From positions 1 through 64,000 of the forward strand of contig CANLSF010000008.1 in the NCBI GenBank assembly GCA_947493695.1: DNA of 64,000 nucleotides, given 5' to 3'. Below the pieces are notes generated by a model that saw only the letters and a program-made list of their open reading frames with translations, was not told the DNA's origin and did no database searches. Positions 8,616 to 17,264 of this stretch are shown one piece after another (the first letter of the stretch is position 1; the number at the start of each line of letters is the position of its first letter). This DNA comes from an uncultured Kiloniellaceae bacterium (GTDB lineage Bacteria > Pseudomonadota > Alphaproteobacteria > Kiloniellales > Kiloniellaceae). Both the position numbers and the translations under genes were made by a program.

Positions 8616-9590
8616 CTACTCCTGAAGAATCGTAGTGCGCCGGAATTCATCTTCCGGAAAGACCCGGCCCGAGAGCAGCGTCGCGAAGATGTGATCGAAG
8701 ACGATGCCCGGTTTACCCTTCTTCCGGCCGGACCTGAAATAGGAATGGCCTTTGGGGTTGTCGTAGGCGTTGTTCACGTCGTCGCATTCCACCGCATAGA
8801 CGTTGCGCGGCGTGAGTGCCATGTCTTCAGGGCCGCTGTGGCCCAGGCGCCGGGATGCGACCTTGTTCTTCAGGTTCGAGGCCTTGCTGGCACGCAAAGC
8901 CAGATCGTCCGAGGCGTAGTAGACCACCACGTTCCGCGAGGCGTGCGAGATCAGCTCGCCGGGCTCACCCACATGCACGGACTCGTTCACGATGTCGGCG
9001 GCGACCAGGAAGGTGTTGCGCATCAGCAGCGGAACACCCTTCGGCAGGTCGTATTTGTTCCAGGCGCTCAAGGTCTGACGCAGAACCCGATTGCCCATGG
9101 AGTGGGCCAGAACGTTGATCCGCTTCAGGCAGGGATCGGACTGCGGGTTATGCTCTTCGTCACTGCGCCAGCTCATGAATTTTTCCAGGACCCGGGCAAA
9201 GGCGAAGGCGCTTTGATCGGCAGCCTTCTGGTCATCCCAGTAGTCCTGAACGATGCCCATGTCGTCATCGCAGGGCCAGATCAGAGGGATCACCAGAACC
9301 TCGCCTTTCTTCTTTTGATCGCAGAGTTTCTGAAACTCCATCGCACCGTCAAAAACCGCGTCGGGCAGATTGGAGAACCCATGGATATAGATCAGGATCT
9401 GCCGGTATTTTGCGTCTTTCAGGCGCTTCAGAAAAGGAATGCTGCCAAGTTCCTTGCAGTCGTTCTTTTTTAAGCGCTCGCAGAAAAACACCGAATTGCT
9501 GGCGGCATTGTTCTTGAGGTCGAAGTCGAATTTTCGATTCTCGCTTGACCGGATACTCTGCTGGGGAAATCGATTTGTGATGAATAGCAT
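8616..9590 (-). CDS. Alpha/beta hydrolase (DUF900-like)
   Basis: The 324-residue product has an alpha/beta-hydrolase core. The oxyanion-side segment LIYIHGFSN is at about 67-74 and the nucleophile elbow AHSMGNRVL contains S164. A late GHSYF histidine is the probable base. The layout resembles DUF900 hydrolases, which are cytosolic esterase-like proteins of unknown substrate. ATG 9590 is chosen because GGGAGAC lies just upstream on the coding strand; an upstream ATG at 9614 is less likely. No signal peptide is visible. Confidence 0.75.
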   Translation of the reverse strand: MLFITNRFPQQSIRSSENRKFDFDLKNNAASNSVFFCERLKKNDCKELGSIPFLKRLKDAKYRQILIYIHGFSNLPDAVFDGAMEFQKLCDQKKKGEVLVIPLIWPCDDDMGIVQDYWDDQKAADQSAFAFARVLEKFMSWRSDEEHNPQSDPCLKRINVLAHSMGNRVLRQTLSAWNKYDLPKGVPLLMRNTFLVAADIVNESVHVGEPGELISHASRNVVVYYASDDLALRASKASNLKNKVASRRLGHSGPEDMALTPRNVYAVECDDVNNAYDNPKGHSYFRSGRKKGKPGIVFDHIFATLLSGRVFPEDEFRRTTILQE

Positions 9591-9822
9591 TTTTGTCTCC
9601 CAAATGACCGGCAAAAATATTTTTTCGAAACGGAAAGAATTTCAGATTCAGATTCGTTCGCAGTCTAACGTAAATTAGATCTTCAGTCGCCTTCGAATTC
9701 TATGTCGCTATGCGCCGGTTCAATCCATGCAAGGTTCAGCAGTCTCCGCTGGAAAGCGATCGGGTTTTGAGACACCATCGCAGAGGTACAACTCGAACGA
9801 TCAAGCCAATAGGGGAAGTCAT

Positions 9823-10926
9823 ATGAAACGACGCCGCTTTCTGAAAACGGCCGCACGGGGAGCAGCCGCAACCACAGCCGCCGCAGCTTCAACGGCGATC
9901 CTCGGGGCGCCCGCCATCGCACAGGAGCGCACTGAATGGCGCATGGCGATGCCCTGGCCGAAGAATGCGCCGGGCGTGGGTGTTAATGCCCAGCGGCTTG
10001 CCGACCGCATCACCGCCATGAGCGGCGGGCGCCTGACCGTGAAGCTCTTCGCCGGTGGCGAGCTGGTCCCGCCTTTTGAGGTTTTCGACGCGGTGCGCAA
10101 CGGGGCTGCCGAGATGGCGCATGCCACGCCCTACTACTGGCAGGGTAAAAGCAAGGCGCTGCATTACTTTACTGGATTACCGTTCGGTCTGACCGCCTGG
10201 GAAATGACCGGCTGGCTTTATTATGGCGGCGGGCAGGAGCTCTGGGACGAGGTCTATGCGGACTTTGGCCTGAAAGGATTCTACGCGGGCAGCAGTGGCG
10301 TTCAGGCCGGCGGATGGTTCCGCAAGGAAGTCACCGGCCTCGCGGATCTGCAGGGTTTGAAGATGCGGATCGCGGGCATCGGCGGCGAGGCGCTGCGCCG
10401 TCTCGGTGTGACTGTCGTTCTCACGCCGCCGGGCGAGATCTTTCCCGCCATGCAGAGTGGTGTGGTCGATGCCGCCGAGTGGGTCGGTCCCTGGAACGAC
10501 CTGGCTTTCGGTTTGCACAAGATTGCCAAGAACTATTATCTGCCTGCGTTCCACGAGGGTGGCCCGGCCTTGGAGGCCATCGTCAATAAGGAACTCTATG
10601 AGGCTCTGCCCGGCGATCTGCAGGCGATCGTTGCGGCTGCCTGCTCCGCAACGGCCAACGAGACTCTCGCCGACTTCACCCGCCACAATATCGTGTCCCT
10701 CGAACCCCTGGTGAGAGACCATGGCGTGATCCTGCGCGAGTGGCCGGAAGATGTTGTCGTCGCGCTTGGCGAAGCCACGAAAGAAGTGGTTGCGGAACTG
10801 GCGGCGACCGACGCCACAACGAAAAAGATCCATACCTCTTACAGCGAATATCTGGAAGGCGCCCGCAAATGGAGCGTGGTTGGCGATCAACGCTTCCTGG
10901 CCATGCGGGAAAAGGCGTCGGGGTAG
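9823..10926 (+). CDS. TRAP transporter substrate-binding protein, Tat-exported (DctP family)
   Basis: The 367-residue product begins with a twin-arginine signal (KRRRFLKTAARG followed by an alanine-rich core, cleavage after AIAQ). The mature part is DctP-like: WPKNAPGVGVNAQRLADRI, GMRIAG-type motif as LKMRIAGIGGEALRRLG, and VVDAAEWVGPWNDLAFGLHK, which matches the alpha-keto acid and lactate TRAP binders. It would capture a carboxylate in the periplasm for a TRAP permease, but no Q/M genes directly follow. ATG 9823 has AGGGGAAG upstream. It is an orphan binding protein in this window. Confidence 0.88.
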   Translation: MKRRRFLKTAARGAAATTAAAASTAILGAPAIAQERTEWRMAMPWPKNAPGVGVNAQRLADRITAMSGGRLTVKLFAGGELVPPFEVFDAVRNGAAEMAHATPYYWQGKSKALHYFTGLPFGLTAWEMTGWLYYGGGQELWDEVYADFGLKGFYAGSSGVQAGGWFRKEVTGLADLQGLKMRIAGIGGEALRRLGVTVVLTPPGEIFPAMQSGVVDAAEWVGPWNDLAFGLHKIAKNYYLPAFHEGGPALEAIVNKELYEALPGDLQAIVAAACSATANETLADFTRHNIVSLEPLVRDHGVILREWPEDVVVALGEATKEVVAELAATDATTKKIHTSYSEYLEGARKWSVVGDQRFLAMREKASG

Positions 10927-11094
10927 TCCCCTGCGCAGAGTCCACCTCAGAGTCGGGCGCAGGATCAGGCGCAGAGTAAGACAGAGACGGACTCAAAAGC
11001 GGAGGTCTGCAAAGGGCAGAGCTGGGAGCTCCGGTCTATTGGCCTGCGCCCCGGCTCCCGACAGAATCGATCTCTAAACTGCGGTTTGAGGATT

Positions 11095-11111
11095 GTTGCC
11101 GATCTGGCAAC
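11095..11111. promoter_or_regulatory. Palindromic operator GTTGCC-N5-GGCAAC (copy 1)
   Basis: GTTGCCGATCTGGCAAC is a perfect 6+6 inverted repeat with a 5-bp spacer, 83 bp upstream of the RidA start. A second copy lies at 12706 in front of the LysR gene and the TRAP operon. This geometry fits a LysR-type binding site. Confidence 0.7.
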
Positions 11112-11193
11112 GCATCCCTGCTGCATGGGCAATTCCTAACTTGAACGGCTTTGTCTATTTTTTGGGCATGTAGAGTCATTTGAGGAACAAAAA

Positions 11194-11688
11194 ATGTCAG
11201 AGCCCGTTGGAGAGATTGAGCAGCGCTTAATGGAAATGGGCTTGAAATTGCCGCCACCGCCAAAACCCATCGGCAATTACCTGCCGGGCGTTCAGGTGGG
11301 CAACATCCTCTTCGTATCCGGAACGTTAGGCACGGTCCGGGACGAAAATGACAACGACATCATGCCGATTAAAGGCAAGTTGGGTGGTGACCTGACCATT
11401 GAGCAGGGCTACCAGTCCGCCAGATACATGGCGCTCAACCACCTGGCATTGATGAAAAAAGTAATCGGAAATCTCGACCGGATCGAGCGGATCATCAAAA
11501 TGGTGGGTTATGTCAATTCTGCGCCGGGTTTCACCGAGGCCCATTTGGTCCTGAACGGTGCCTCTGATCTTTATGTGGATCTCTTCGGCGAAGAGCGGGG
11601 ACGCCACGCCCGGGCCGCACTCTTCCAGAATGAACTGGGATTGGATGCACCTGTAGAAGCAGAACTCAATGTGCTGCTAAAGGACTGA
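11194..11688 (+). CDS. RidA family protein (YjgF/YER057c/UK114)
   Basis: This 164-residue protein belongs to the larger Atu1372-like RidA subgroup. It has LPPPPKPIGNYLPGVQVGNILFVSG split across the entry strand, GYQSARYMALNHLALMKKVIGNLDRI, and VLNGASDLYVDLFGE near the end. RidA proteins deaminate reactive enamine/imine intermediates. Some subgroups act in amide or amino-compound catabolism, which would fit the linked amidase. The start ATG 11194 follows TGAGGAAC. The operator at 11095 suggests co-regulation with the TRAP/amidase genes. Confidence 0.88.
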   Translation: MSEPVGEIEQRLMEMGLKLPPPPKPIGNYLPGVQVGNILFVSGTLGTVRDENDNDIMPIKGKLGGDLTIEQGYQSARYMALNHLALMKKVIGNLDRIERIIKMVGYVNSAPGFTEAHLVLNGASDLYVDLFGEERGRHARAALFQNELGLDAPVEAELNVLLKD

Positions 11689-11696
11689 CCCGTCAT

Positions 11697-12653
11697 TCAG
11701 CTTGGTGCCAGGTTCGACCAGGCGGAGCGTGCATTTTCCAGCGCGGTCTGATCATAGGCTTGCCAGGTTCCGAATTGTTTCTGCGCAAACTCCGCAAAGG
11801 CCGTGGTGGCGGGAGAAAGCGTCCTTTGCTTCCGTGCCGCAAGGGATAGATTGCGGTTTTCAAACGCAGGGCAATCCAGATTCACCGGGATCAGTGTGCG
11901 ATCCAGCACCTCGCTGTAAACCGCCTGGACAGGCATAAAAATAACAGCGCTGTTCATGCGCGCGTAATTGCGCAGGAAATGAAGTTGGTTGCCGATCAGC
12001 TTGGGTGATACCTTCGCTTTGGCCTTCCTGGCCGCACGAGCCACTAGCTGATTGATCCCGAAACTGGAATCGGGCAGCAGATGATCGAACTTGAGAAGCT
12101 CAGCGAGAGAGATTTGTTTACCCGTCGCAAGACAGTGCTCCGGCGGTACGAATGCGTATAGCGGCTGCCTGTAATTGGACAGAATTTCAATTGCGTGATG
12201 GTGGGCATAGTCATAGACGAATCCCACATCGCATTCATATCTGTCCAGTGAGCCGATCACTTCGTCACGGCTGAGAACGGCCACTTCGAATTTCACGTCC
12301 GGATAGGTCTGAGAAAACTCCGTGAGAACTGTCGGCAGGAAATTTTCCGTGACACCCTCAACCGACCCGATTTTGATTGTGCCCCTGTGCAGAGACCGCA
12401 ATTGATCGATGTCCGAGCGAACAAGCTGCACCTGCGCATCAATTTTCATGCCGTGCTTCTTCAGTCGTTCCCCGGCTTCGGTCAGGCTGACACCGTCGGA
12501 TCTGCGCTCCAGTAAAGTGCAGCCGAGCTCGTGCTCAAGAGCTGAAATCTGCCGGCTGATAGCCGAGGCCGCCACGTGCAGGCGCTCGGATGCCCTGCGA
12601 ATAGACTGGCATTTGGCGACCTCTAAAAAGTAGCGCAGGGAATTCAAATTCAT
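11697..12653 (-). CDS. LysR-family transcriptional regulator
   Basis: This is a 318-residue typical LysR protein. It has an N-terminal HTH (LRYFLEVAKCQSIRRASERLHVAASAISRQ), a linker helix and a periplasmic-binding-protein-like effector domain (IKIGSVEGVTENFLPTVL, HCLATGKQISLAELL). It is divergent from the DctPQM operon and sits next to the copy-2 operator at 12706. It is convergent with RidA (8-bp gap). The likely role is sensing the substrate of the TRAP/amidase pathway and activating or repressing those genes and its own. Confidence 0.92.
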   Translation of the reverse strand: MNLNSLRYFLEVAKCQSIRRASERLHVAASAISRQISALEHELGCTLLERRSDGVSLTEAGERLKKHGMKIDAQVQLVRSDIDQLRSLHRGTIKIGSVEGVTENFLPTVLTEFSQTYPDVKFEVAVLSRDEVIGSLDRYECDVGFVYDYAHHHAIEILSNYRQPLYAFVPPEHCLATGKQISLAELLKFDHLLPDSSFGINQLVARAARKAKAKVSPKLIGNQLHFLRNYARMNSAVIFMPVQAVYSEVLDRTLIPVNLDCPAFENRNLSLAARKQRTLSPATTAFAEFAQKQFGTWQAYDQTALENARSAWSNLAPS

Positions 12654-12705
12654 AAGATTTCAGCCAGTCTCTTTGATATGGAACTCTAAAACTAATTACT
12701 GCGTT

Positions 12706-12722
12706 GTTGCCGAAATGGCAAC
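12706..12722. promoter_or_regulatory. Palindromic operator GTTGCC-N5-GGCAAC (copy 2)
   Basis: GTTGCCGAAATGGCAAC lies 53 bp upstream of the LysR start and about 220 bp upstream of dctP. It shares TTGTTGCCGA and TGGCAACGC with the copy at 11095. Confidence 0.75.
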
Positions 12723-12944
12723 GCGACCATCTCAAGTCGATACTTCCAAGGCTCTTCTTAGGGATGCGATAGTTCAAGCAACAACGAGGGTAACGAAGGT
12801 AAACTTCGTCTGAAAACGCACTCAGAATTGCTTTTCCAGCCCCAGGAGGTTGAAGCGAAGAGCGTCGCGTCGTCTGTCGCGAACGCGCTCCGAAATTCAC
12901 TATTGAATGAACCGTATTAAATCCGGCAGGGAGATTTTACGATT

Positions 12945-13922
12945 ATGAGAATCAAGACAACGTTCGCCGCAATAGCTCTCGTCAGCGCGATGACGGGAAG
13001 CGCCTTTGCCGACACCGTAAAACTGAAACTGGGTCACACAGGCGCACCAACGCATCACTATCAGATGATTTCGCAGCAGTTTGCCGACAAGGTGAAAGAG
13101 CGCACCAACGGCCAGGTCGAAATTCAGGTGTTCCCCGCGGACCAGCTCGGTAAACAGCTGGAAGCCGTTGAAGGCACTATGATCGGCACCCAGGACATCT
13201 TTCTTGTGTCCGACACGGTGCTGTCCAACTGGGTTCCCGATATGGGGATTTTAAACCTGCCCTTCCTCTTCTCGTCATTGGACGACGTGCATAAAGTGCT
13301 GGAGGGGCCGGTCGGCGATAAACTGGAAGCCAAAATGGAGGGGACCGGCGCCGTCGTGATCGGCTGGTGGATGGGCGGTTTACGCAACGTCACCAACAAC
13401 TCAAAGCCGATACTCAAACCCGAAGACCTTGAGGGCGTGAAAATCCGCGTCCCTGAAGGTGAAGTTTTTGTCGAAACCTTTAAGGCGATGGGCGCCAATC
13501 CGGTGGTCATTTCTTTCGGCGAACTCTATTCCGCGCTTCAGCTCGGTACAGCAGATGCGCAGGAGAATCCACCCGCACACATCCTCACGAAGAAATTCTA
13601 CGAGGTGCAGGCCTACACGTCCAAAACAGCCCATATCTATCTTGGTTCCCCCCTGATCATGAACGAAGCCAAACTGAATGCCATCCCGGAGGAATATCGC
13701 AAGATTTTGCTTGATACCGCCACGGAAATGGCTGCTGTCCATCTCAAAATGGTCAATGATCTTGAGGACGGGCAATGGGCGGAATTGGCTAAGCTGGGCA
13801 ATCAGATCAGTGAAGTTGAGACGGGACCGTTCAAAGCAGCAACGGCGCCGGTTATCGAAAAGTTCAAGAATAAACTGGACGCGGGTATCATTGAGGAAAT
13901 CCAAGCCATCCTGGCGAAATGA
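12945..13922 (+). CDS. dctP: TRAP transporter substrate-binding protein DctP
   Basis: The 325-residue periplasmic protein has a Sec signal (MRIKTTFAAIALVSAMTGSAFA). DctP features follow: KLGHTGAPTHHYQMISQQFADKV, FPADQLGKQLEAVEG, LEGVKIRVPEGEVFVETFKAMGANPV and LGTADAQENPPAHI. The usual LRVP-like arginine motif is present as VKIRVPE, which contacts substrate carboxylates. It is the first gene of a P-Q-M operon with the amidase downstream, so the ligand may be a carboxylate carrying an amide. Confidence 0.93.
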   Translation: MRIKTTFAAIALVSAMTGSAFADTVKLKLGHTGAPTHHYQMISQQFADKVKERTNGQVEIQVFPADQLGKQLEAVEGTMIGTQDIFLVSDTVLSNWVPDMGILNLPFLFSSLDDVHKVLEGPVGDKLEAKMEGTGAVVIGWWMGGLRNVTNNSKPILKPEDLEGVKIRVPEGEVFVETFKAMGANPVVISFGELYSALQLGTADAQENPPAHILTKKFYEVQAYTSKTAHIYLGSPLIMNEAKLNAIPEEYRKILLDTATEMAAVHLKMVNDLEDGQWAELAKLGNQISEVETGPFKAATAPVIEKFKNKLDAGIIEEIQAILAK

Positions 13923-13935
13923 CAGACATTGCTGA

Positions 13936-13963
13936 GCGGCCGCATTATTGAGGATGCGGCCGC
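13936..13963 (+). terminator. Intercistronic hairpin between dctP and dctQ
   Basis: GCGGCCGCAT and ATGCGGCCGC form a perfect 10-bp stem with an 8-nt loop and only a short CTTTC after it. It probably protects or partly terminates the message so that the binding protein is made in excess of the permease. Confidence 0.65.
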
Positions 13964-13984
13964 CTTTCAGGAAGACGGCGGGCC

Positions 13985-14458
13985 ATGAAAATTCTGGATC
14001 TGTTAGAGATTGCGATTAAGAGCCTCGCAGGTATCTTTCTCTGTACTGTCTTCGTCCTTGTGACTGCCCAGGTGGCCAGCCGTTTCATTTTCAATTTTTC
14101 CTTCGCGGCAGCCAGCGAAATATCAATTTACGCGGCAATTTGGTCGGTGTTTTTGGGGGCTGCCGTCGCTTTTCGCGGCAACCGGCATATCGCAATGGAT
14201 TTCGTGAAAAACGCCCTGCCGAAACGCCTGCAAAAATTCCTGAATCTGTTCATTTTCCTGTGCTTGGCATTGTTCTTGGCGATCATCACGCTCAAGGGCT
14301 ATGACCTCTCGCTTCGGGCCATGCGGCAGGTCTCGCCGGCGGCTGGATTGCAGGTCGGATACGTTTCCATGGCTATGCCCGTCTGTTCTGTGCTGGCATT
14401 GGTTTTCCTGATCGAAAACTTTGTCACCCAACTTAAAAAAGCACCCGAAAATGACTGA
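13985..14458 (+). CDS. dctQ: TRAP transporter small permease DctQ
   Basis: The 157-residue protein has four hydrophobic segments (about 13-33, 43-62, 82-101, 123-144) and the DctQ landmark EISIYAAIWSVFLGAAVAFRGNRHIAMD. It forms the small membrane subunit paired with DctM. The stop overlaps the next ATG by 8 bp, which indicates translational coupling. Confidence 0.93.
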   Translation: MKILDLLEIAIKSLAGIFLCTVFVLVTAQVASRFIFNFSFAAASEISIYAAIWSVFLGAAVAFRGNRHIAMDFVKNALPKRLQKFLNLFIFLCLALFLAIITLKGYDLSLRAMRQVSPAAGLQVGYVSMAMPVCSVLALVFLIENFVTQLKKAPEND

Positions 14459-15713
14459 GATTTTGTTTCTGACACTTTTCGGATTGCTCCTCATCGGGAC
14501 ACCCGTGGCGTTCGCTCTGGGATTGGCTTCGGTCTCTGCCCTGTACTTTGGAAGCTCGATTCCGCTGATCATCATGCCGCAGAAACTCTTCAATGGTCTG
14601 AACAGCTTTCCCTTTCTGGCCATTCCACTCTTCTTGCTGGCGGGCAATATCATGGCTGCCGCCCAAATCTCCGAACGTTTGGTCAAGCTTGCCGGTCTGA
14701 TGCTCGGTCGGTATCCCGGCGGCCTTGCGCAGATGTCCACCGGGGCATCGGCGTTTTTCGGCGCTATCTCCGGTTCCGCACCTGCGACCTCCTCCGCCAT
14801 CGGATCCATTCTGATCCCCGCCATGGTCAAACGCGGATATCCTGCGCCTTACGCCGGCGCCGTCATTGCTTCATCGGGCGCCCTGGGCCTGATCATTCCG
14901 CCCAGTCTGACCATGGTGGTCTACGGCACCATTGCGGATGTTTCGATCGGCAGCCTCTTTATTGCAGGGATCATTCCGGGTCTGACGATTGCCTGCGCGA
15001 TCGGGCTCGTGAACTACGCAATGGCGCGGAAAAACAAGCTTGAAAGAGAGCGCGCGCCGGATCGTAGCGAAGTCTTCAAGATTATCAGCGAGAGCGGTCT
15101 CGCCCTTGTCATGCCGGTCATCATCTTGGGTGGCATATATGGCGGCGTCTTTACCCCCACGGAGTCCGCTGCCGTGGCGTGCCTTTATGGCCTAGTCGTC
15201 GGCGTTTTCATTTATCGCTCGATCTCCCTCAAGGCTCTGGGGCCCATCTTTATGGATACTGCGATTGCCTCGGCCATCGTTATGTACCTGATGGGAACCG
15301 CTAACGCTTTTTCCTTCATCATCACGGCGGAACAAGTGCCCCAGACGGTCGCAGCTATGATTCTGGATGTCAGCAACGAGCCGACCCTGATCATGTTTCT
15401 GGTGATGATCCTGCTTCTCGTTGCCGGTACGTTTCTGGATAATGTGGCCGCACTTGTCCTGCTTGTTCCGACACTGGGCGCATTGATCGCTTCGGTTGGA
15501 ATAGATCCGGTCTACTTTGGCGTTTTCACGGTCATCACCTTGGCCGTGGGGAATTTTACACCGCCTGTCGGATTGAATCTTTTCATCGCGGCGGGACTGT
15601 CCGGTTCGAGCATCGAGGCCATTTCAAAGAGTGCTTTGCCTTACATCGGCGCCTACATAGCAATCCTTGTGCTCGTCATTCTCTTTCCTGCCGCCGTCAT
15701 GATTCTTGTGTGA
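14451..15713 (+). CDS. dctM: TRAP transporter large permease DctM
   Basis: The 420-residue protein has about 12 transmembrane segments. DctM signatures include PLFLLAGNIMAAAQISERLVKLA, GASAFFGAISGSAPATSSAIGSI, GYPAPYAGAVIASSGALGLIIPPS and FTPTESAAVACLYGLVVG. It is the sodium-driven transport subunit of the TRAP system. ATG 14451 overlaps the dctQ stop. The amidase begins 66 bp downstream and is probably in the same operon. Confidence 0.94.
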   Translation: MTEILFLTLFGLLLIGTPVAFALGLASVSALYFGSSIPLIIMPQKLFNGLNSFPFLAIPLFLLAGNIMAAAQISERLVKLAGLMLGRYPGGLAQMSTGASAFFGAISGSAPATSSAIGSILIPAMVKRGYPAPYAGAVIASSGALGLIIPPSLTMVVYGTIADVSIGSLFIAGIIPGLTIACAIGLVNYAMARKNKLERERAPDRSEVFKIISESGLALVMPVIILGGIYGGVFTPTESAAVACLYGLVVGVFIYRSISLKALGPIFMDTAIASAIVMYLMGTANAFSFIITAEQVPQTVAAMILDVSNEPTLIMFLVMILLLVAGTFLDNVAALVLLVPTLGALIASVGIDPVYFGVFTVITLAVGNFTPPVGLNLFIAAGLSGSSIEAISKSALPYIGAYIAILVLVILFPAAVMILV

Positions 15714-15778
15714 AGCGACAGCGGCAAGCGTCCATCAACGGCTCCCACCGACAGTCCTTTACCCAGCAAGGCTCTTAA

Positions 15779-17152
15779 ATGGTTTCGAAGATCCCAGAGG
15801 CGCAATCCGCCACAGAACTGGCTCGCAGGCTTCAAGATGGTGAGACCACCGCCGTCGAGATCGCGGGGCAACATCTGGACCGGATTCGTAAACACGCTGA
15901 TCCCTCCATATTCATCACTCTGACGCAAGAGCGTGCGTTCCGGGAAGCCGAAGCCAGCGATCAGCGGCGACAGATGGGAAAAACAAAGGGCCCCTGGGAT
16001 GGCATCCCCGTCGTTTGGAAGGATCTCTTCGATACCCAGGGGGACCCAACCACAGCGGGCGCCAGGGTTTACCAGAACGCTCCACCGGCACATCAGGATG
16101 CCAGCGTTGTCGCTGCGTGCCGCGATGCCGGTATGGTATGTCTGGGCAAAAGCAACTTGTCCGAATTCGCCTATTCCGGCCTCGGCCTCAATCCCCATTT
16201 CGGAACGCCGGTCAATCCGCGTTCAGACGCTACGCCGCGCGCTCCGGGCGGATCCTCCTCGGGTTCCGCCGTTGCCGTGGCAGCCGGGCTTGCCCCGATC
16301 GCGGTCGGCACGGACACCGCCGGGTCCGTCCGTGTCCCGGCCAGTTTTTGCGGTATTCCCGGTTTTAAGTCCAGTCAGAACAGATATGCAAATGACGGCA
16401 TTTTCCCCTTATCGAGCAGCCTCGACTCCGTCGGGTCATTTGCGCAGACGGTTGATGAGCTCATTGCACTTGATGCCATCATGCGGGTTAAGCCTGTTAT
16501 GCCTTCAGCACAGGCGAACTCGGATGAACCGGAGTTCATTGTGCCGCAGACCCTGGTCTTCGACGATGTCGCGCCGGCAATCCTGAAGCAATTCGAAGCC
16601 TTCACTGAACGGCTTTCAAACGCGGGCTTCAAGGTGAGCAGGGTGTCTTTTCCGATTTTCGGCGAAGTTACGCTGTTGTTCCGCAGGCACGGCACACTGA
16701 CAGTCGCTGAGGCAGCGACACTTCACAGCGCGCTCTTGATGAGCGATCAGGCGGCCTTGATGGACCAGCGGGTGCGGACCCGTATTCTTACGGCGTCCGG
16801 CTTTTCCGCCCAAGACTACATCAAGCTGCAATGGGAGCGCGCACGCCTTCAGCAGGAAACCGGCGTACAGCTTGGCGGGAAGTTCCTGTTGTTTCCCACC
16901 GTTGCCGTGACAGCCCCTAAAATATGCGACCTTGAAGCGGACGATGAGCATTTCGCCGAAGTCAATCTCAAGGTTCTCAGAAACACCATGCTTGGGAATT
17001 ATCTGGGAACGCCGGGGGTGACGCTGCCGATAGGTGCCGATGAAGACGGGCTTCCGATCGGCGCGCTGATCTCGACCGCTTTCGGACAGGACGATCGGGT
17101 CCTCGCTGCCGCAAAAACCGTAGAGTTCTGTGCCGATCCCGGGCCCAGATGA
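15779..17152 (+). CDS. Amidase-signature family enzyme
   Basis: The 457-residue product has the full amidase signature. The catalytic lysine is K81 in VVWKDLF, the cis-serine lies in the glycine/serine-rich stretch GGSSSGSA (157-164), and the nucleophile is S183 in GTDTAGSVRVPA. These enzymes hydrolyse carboxamides or transfer ammonia. The lack of GatB/GatC partners and the TRAP context favour a catabolic amidase over tRNA amidotransferase. It would act on the imported substrate, releasing ammonia or an amine. Confidence 0.92.
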   Translation: MVSKIPEAQSATELARRLQDGETTAVEIAGQHLDRIRKHADPSIFITLTQERAFREAEASDQRRQMGKTKGPWDGIPVVWKDLFDTQGDPTTAGARVYQNAPPAHQDASVVAACRDAGMVCLGKSNLSEFAYSGLGLNPHFGTPVNPRSDATPRAPGGSSSGSAVAVAAGLAPIAVGTDTAGSVRVPASFCGIPGFKSSQNRYANDGIFPLSSSLDSVGSFAQTVDELIALDAIMRVKPVMPSAQANSDEPEFIVPQTLVFDDVAPAILKQFEAFTERLSNAGFKVSRVSFPIFGEVTLLFRRHGTLTVAEAATLHSALLMSDQAALMDQRVRTRILTASGFSAQDYIKLQWERARLQQETGVQLGGKFLLFPTVAVTAPKICDLEADDEHFAEVNLKVLRNTMLGNYLGTPGVTLPIGADEDGLPIGALISTAFGQDDRVLAAAKTVEFCADPGPR

Positions 17153-17264
17153 TATCGCGGTCGTGGAGGCTCTGCGCGGCCCCGGATTTCAAGACATTCG
17201 AGGTGCGGTCTCAGCAGTCCGCCTATAACCTGGAAGCTCTGCCTAACGGCTCTCCAGCCGTGCT

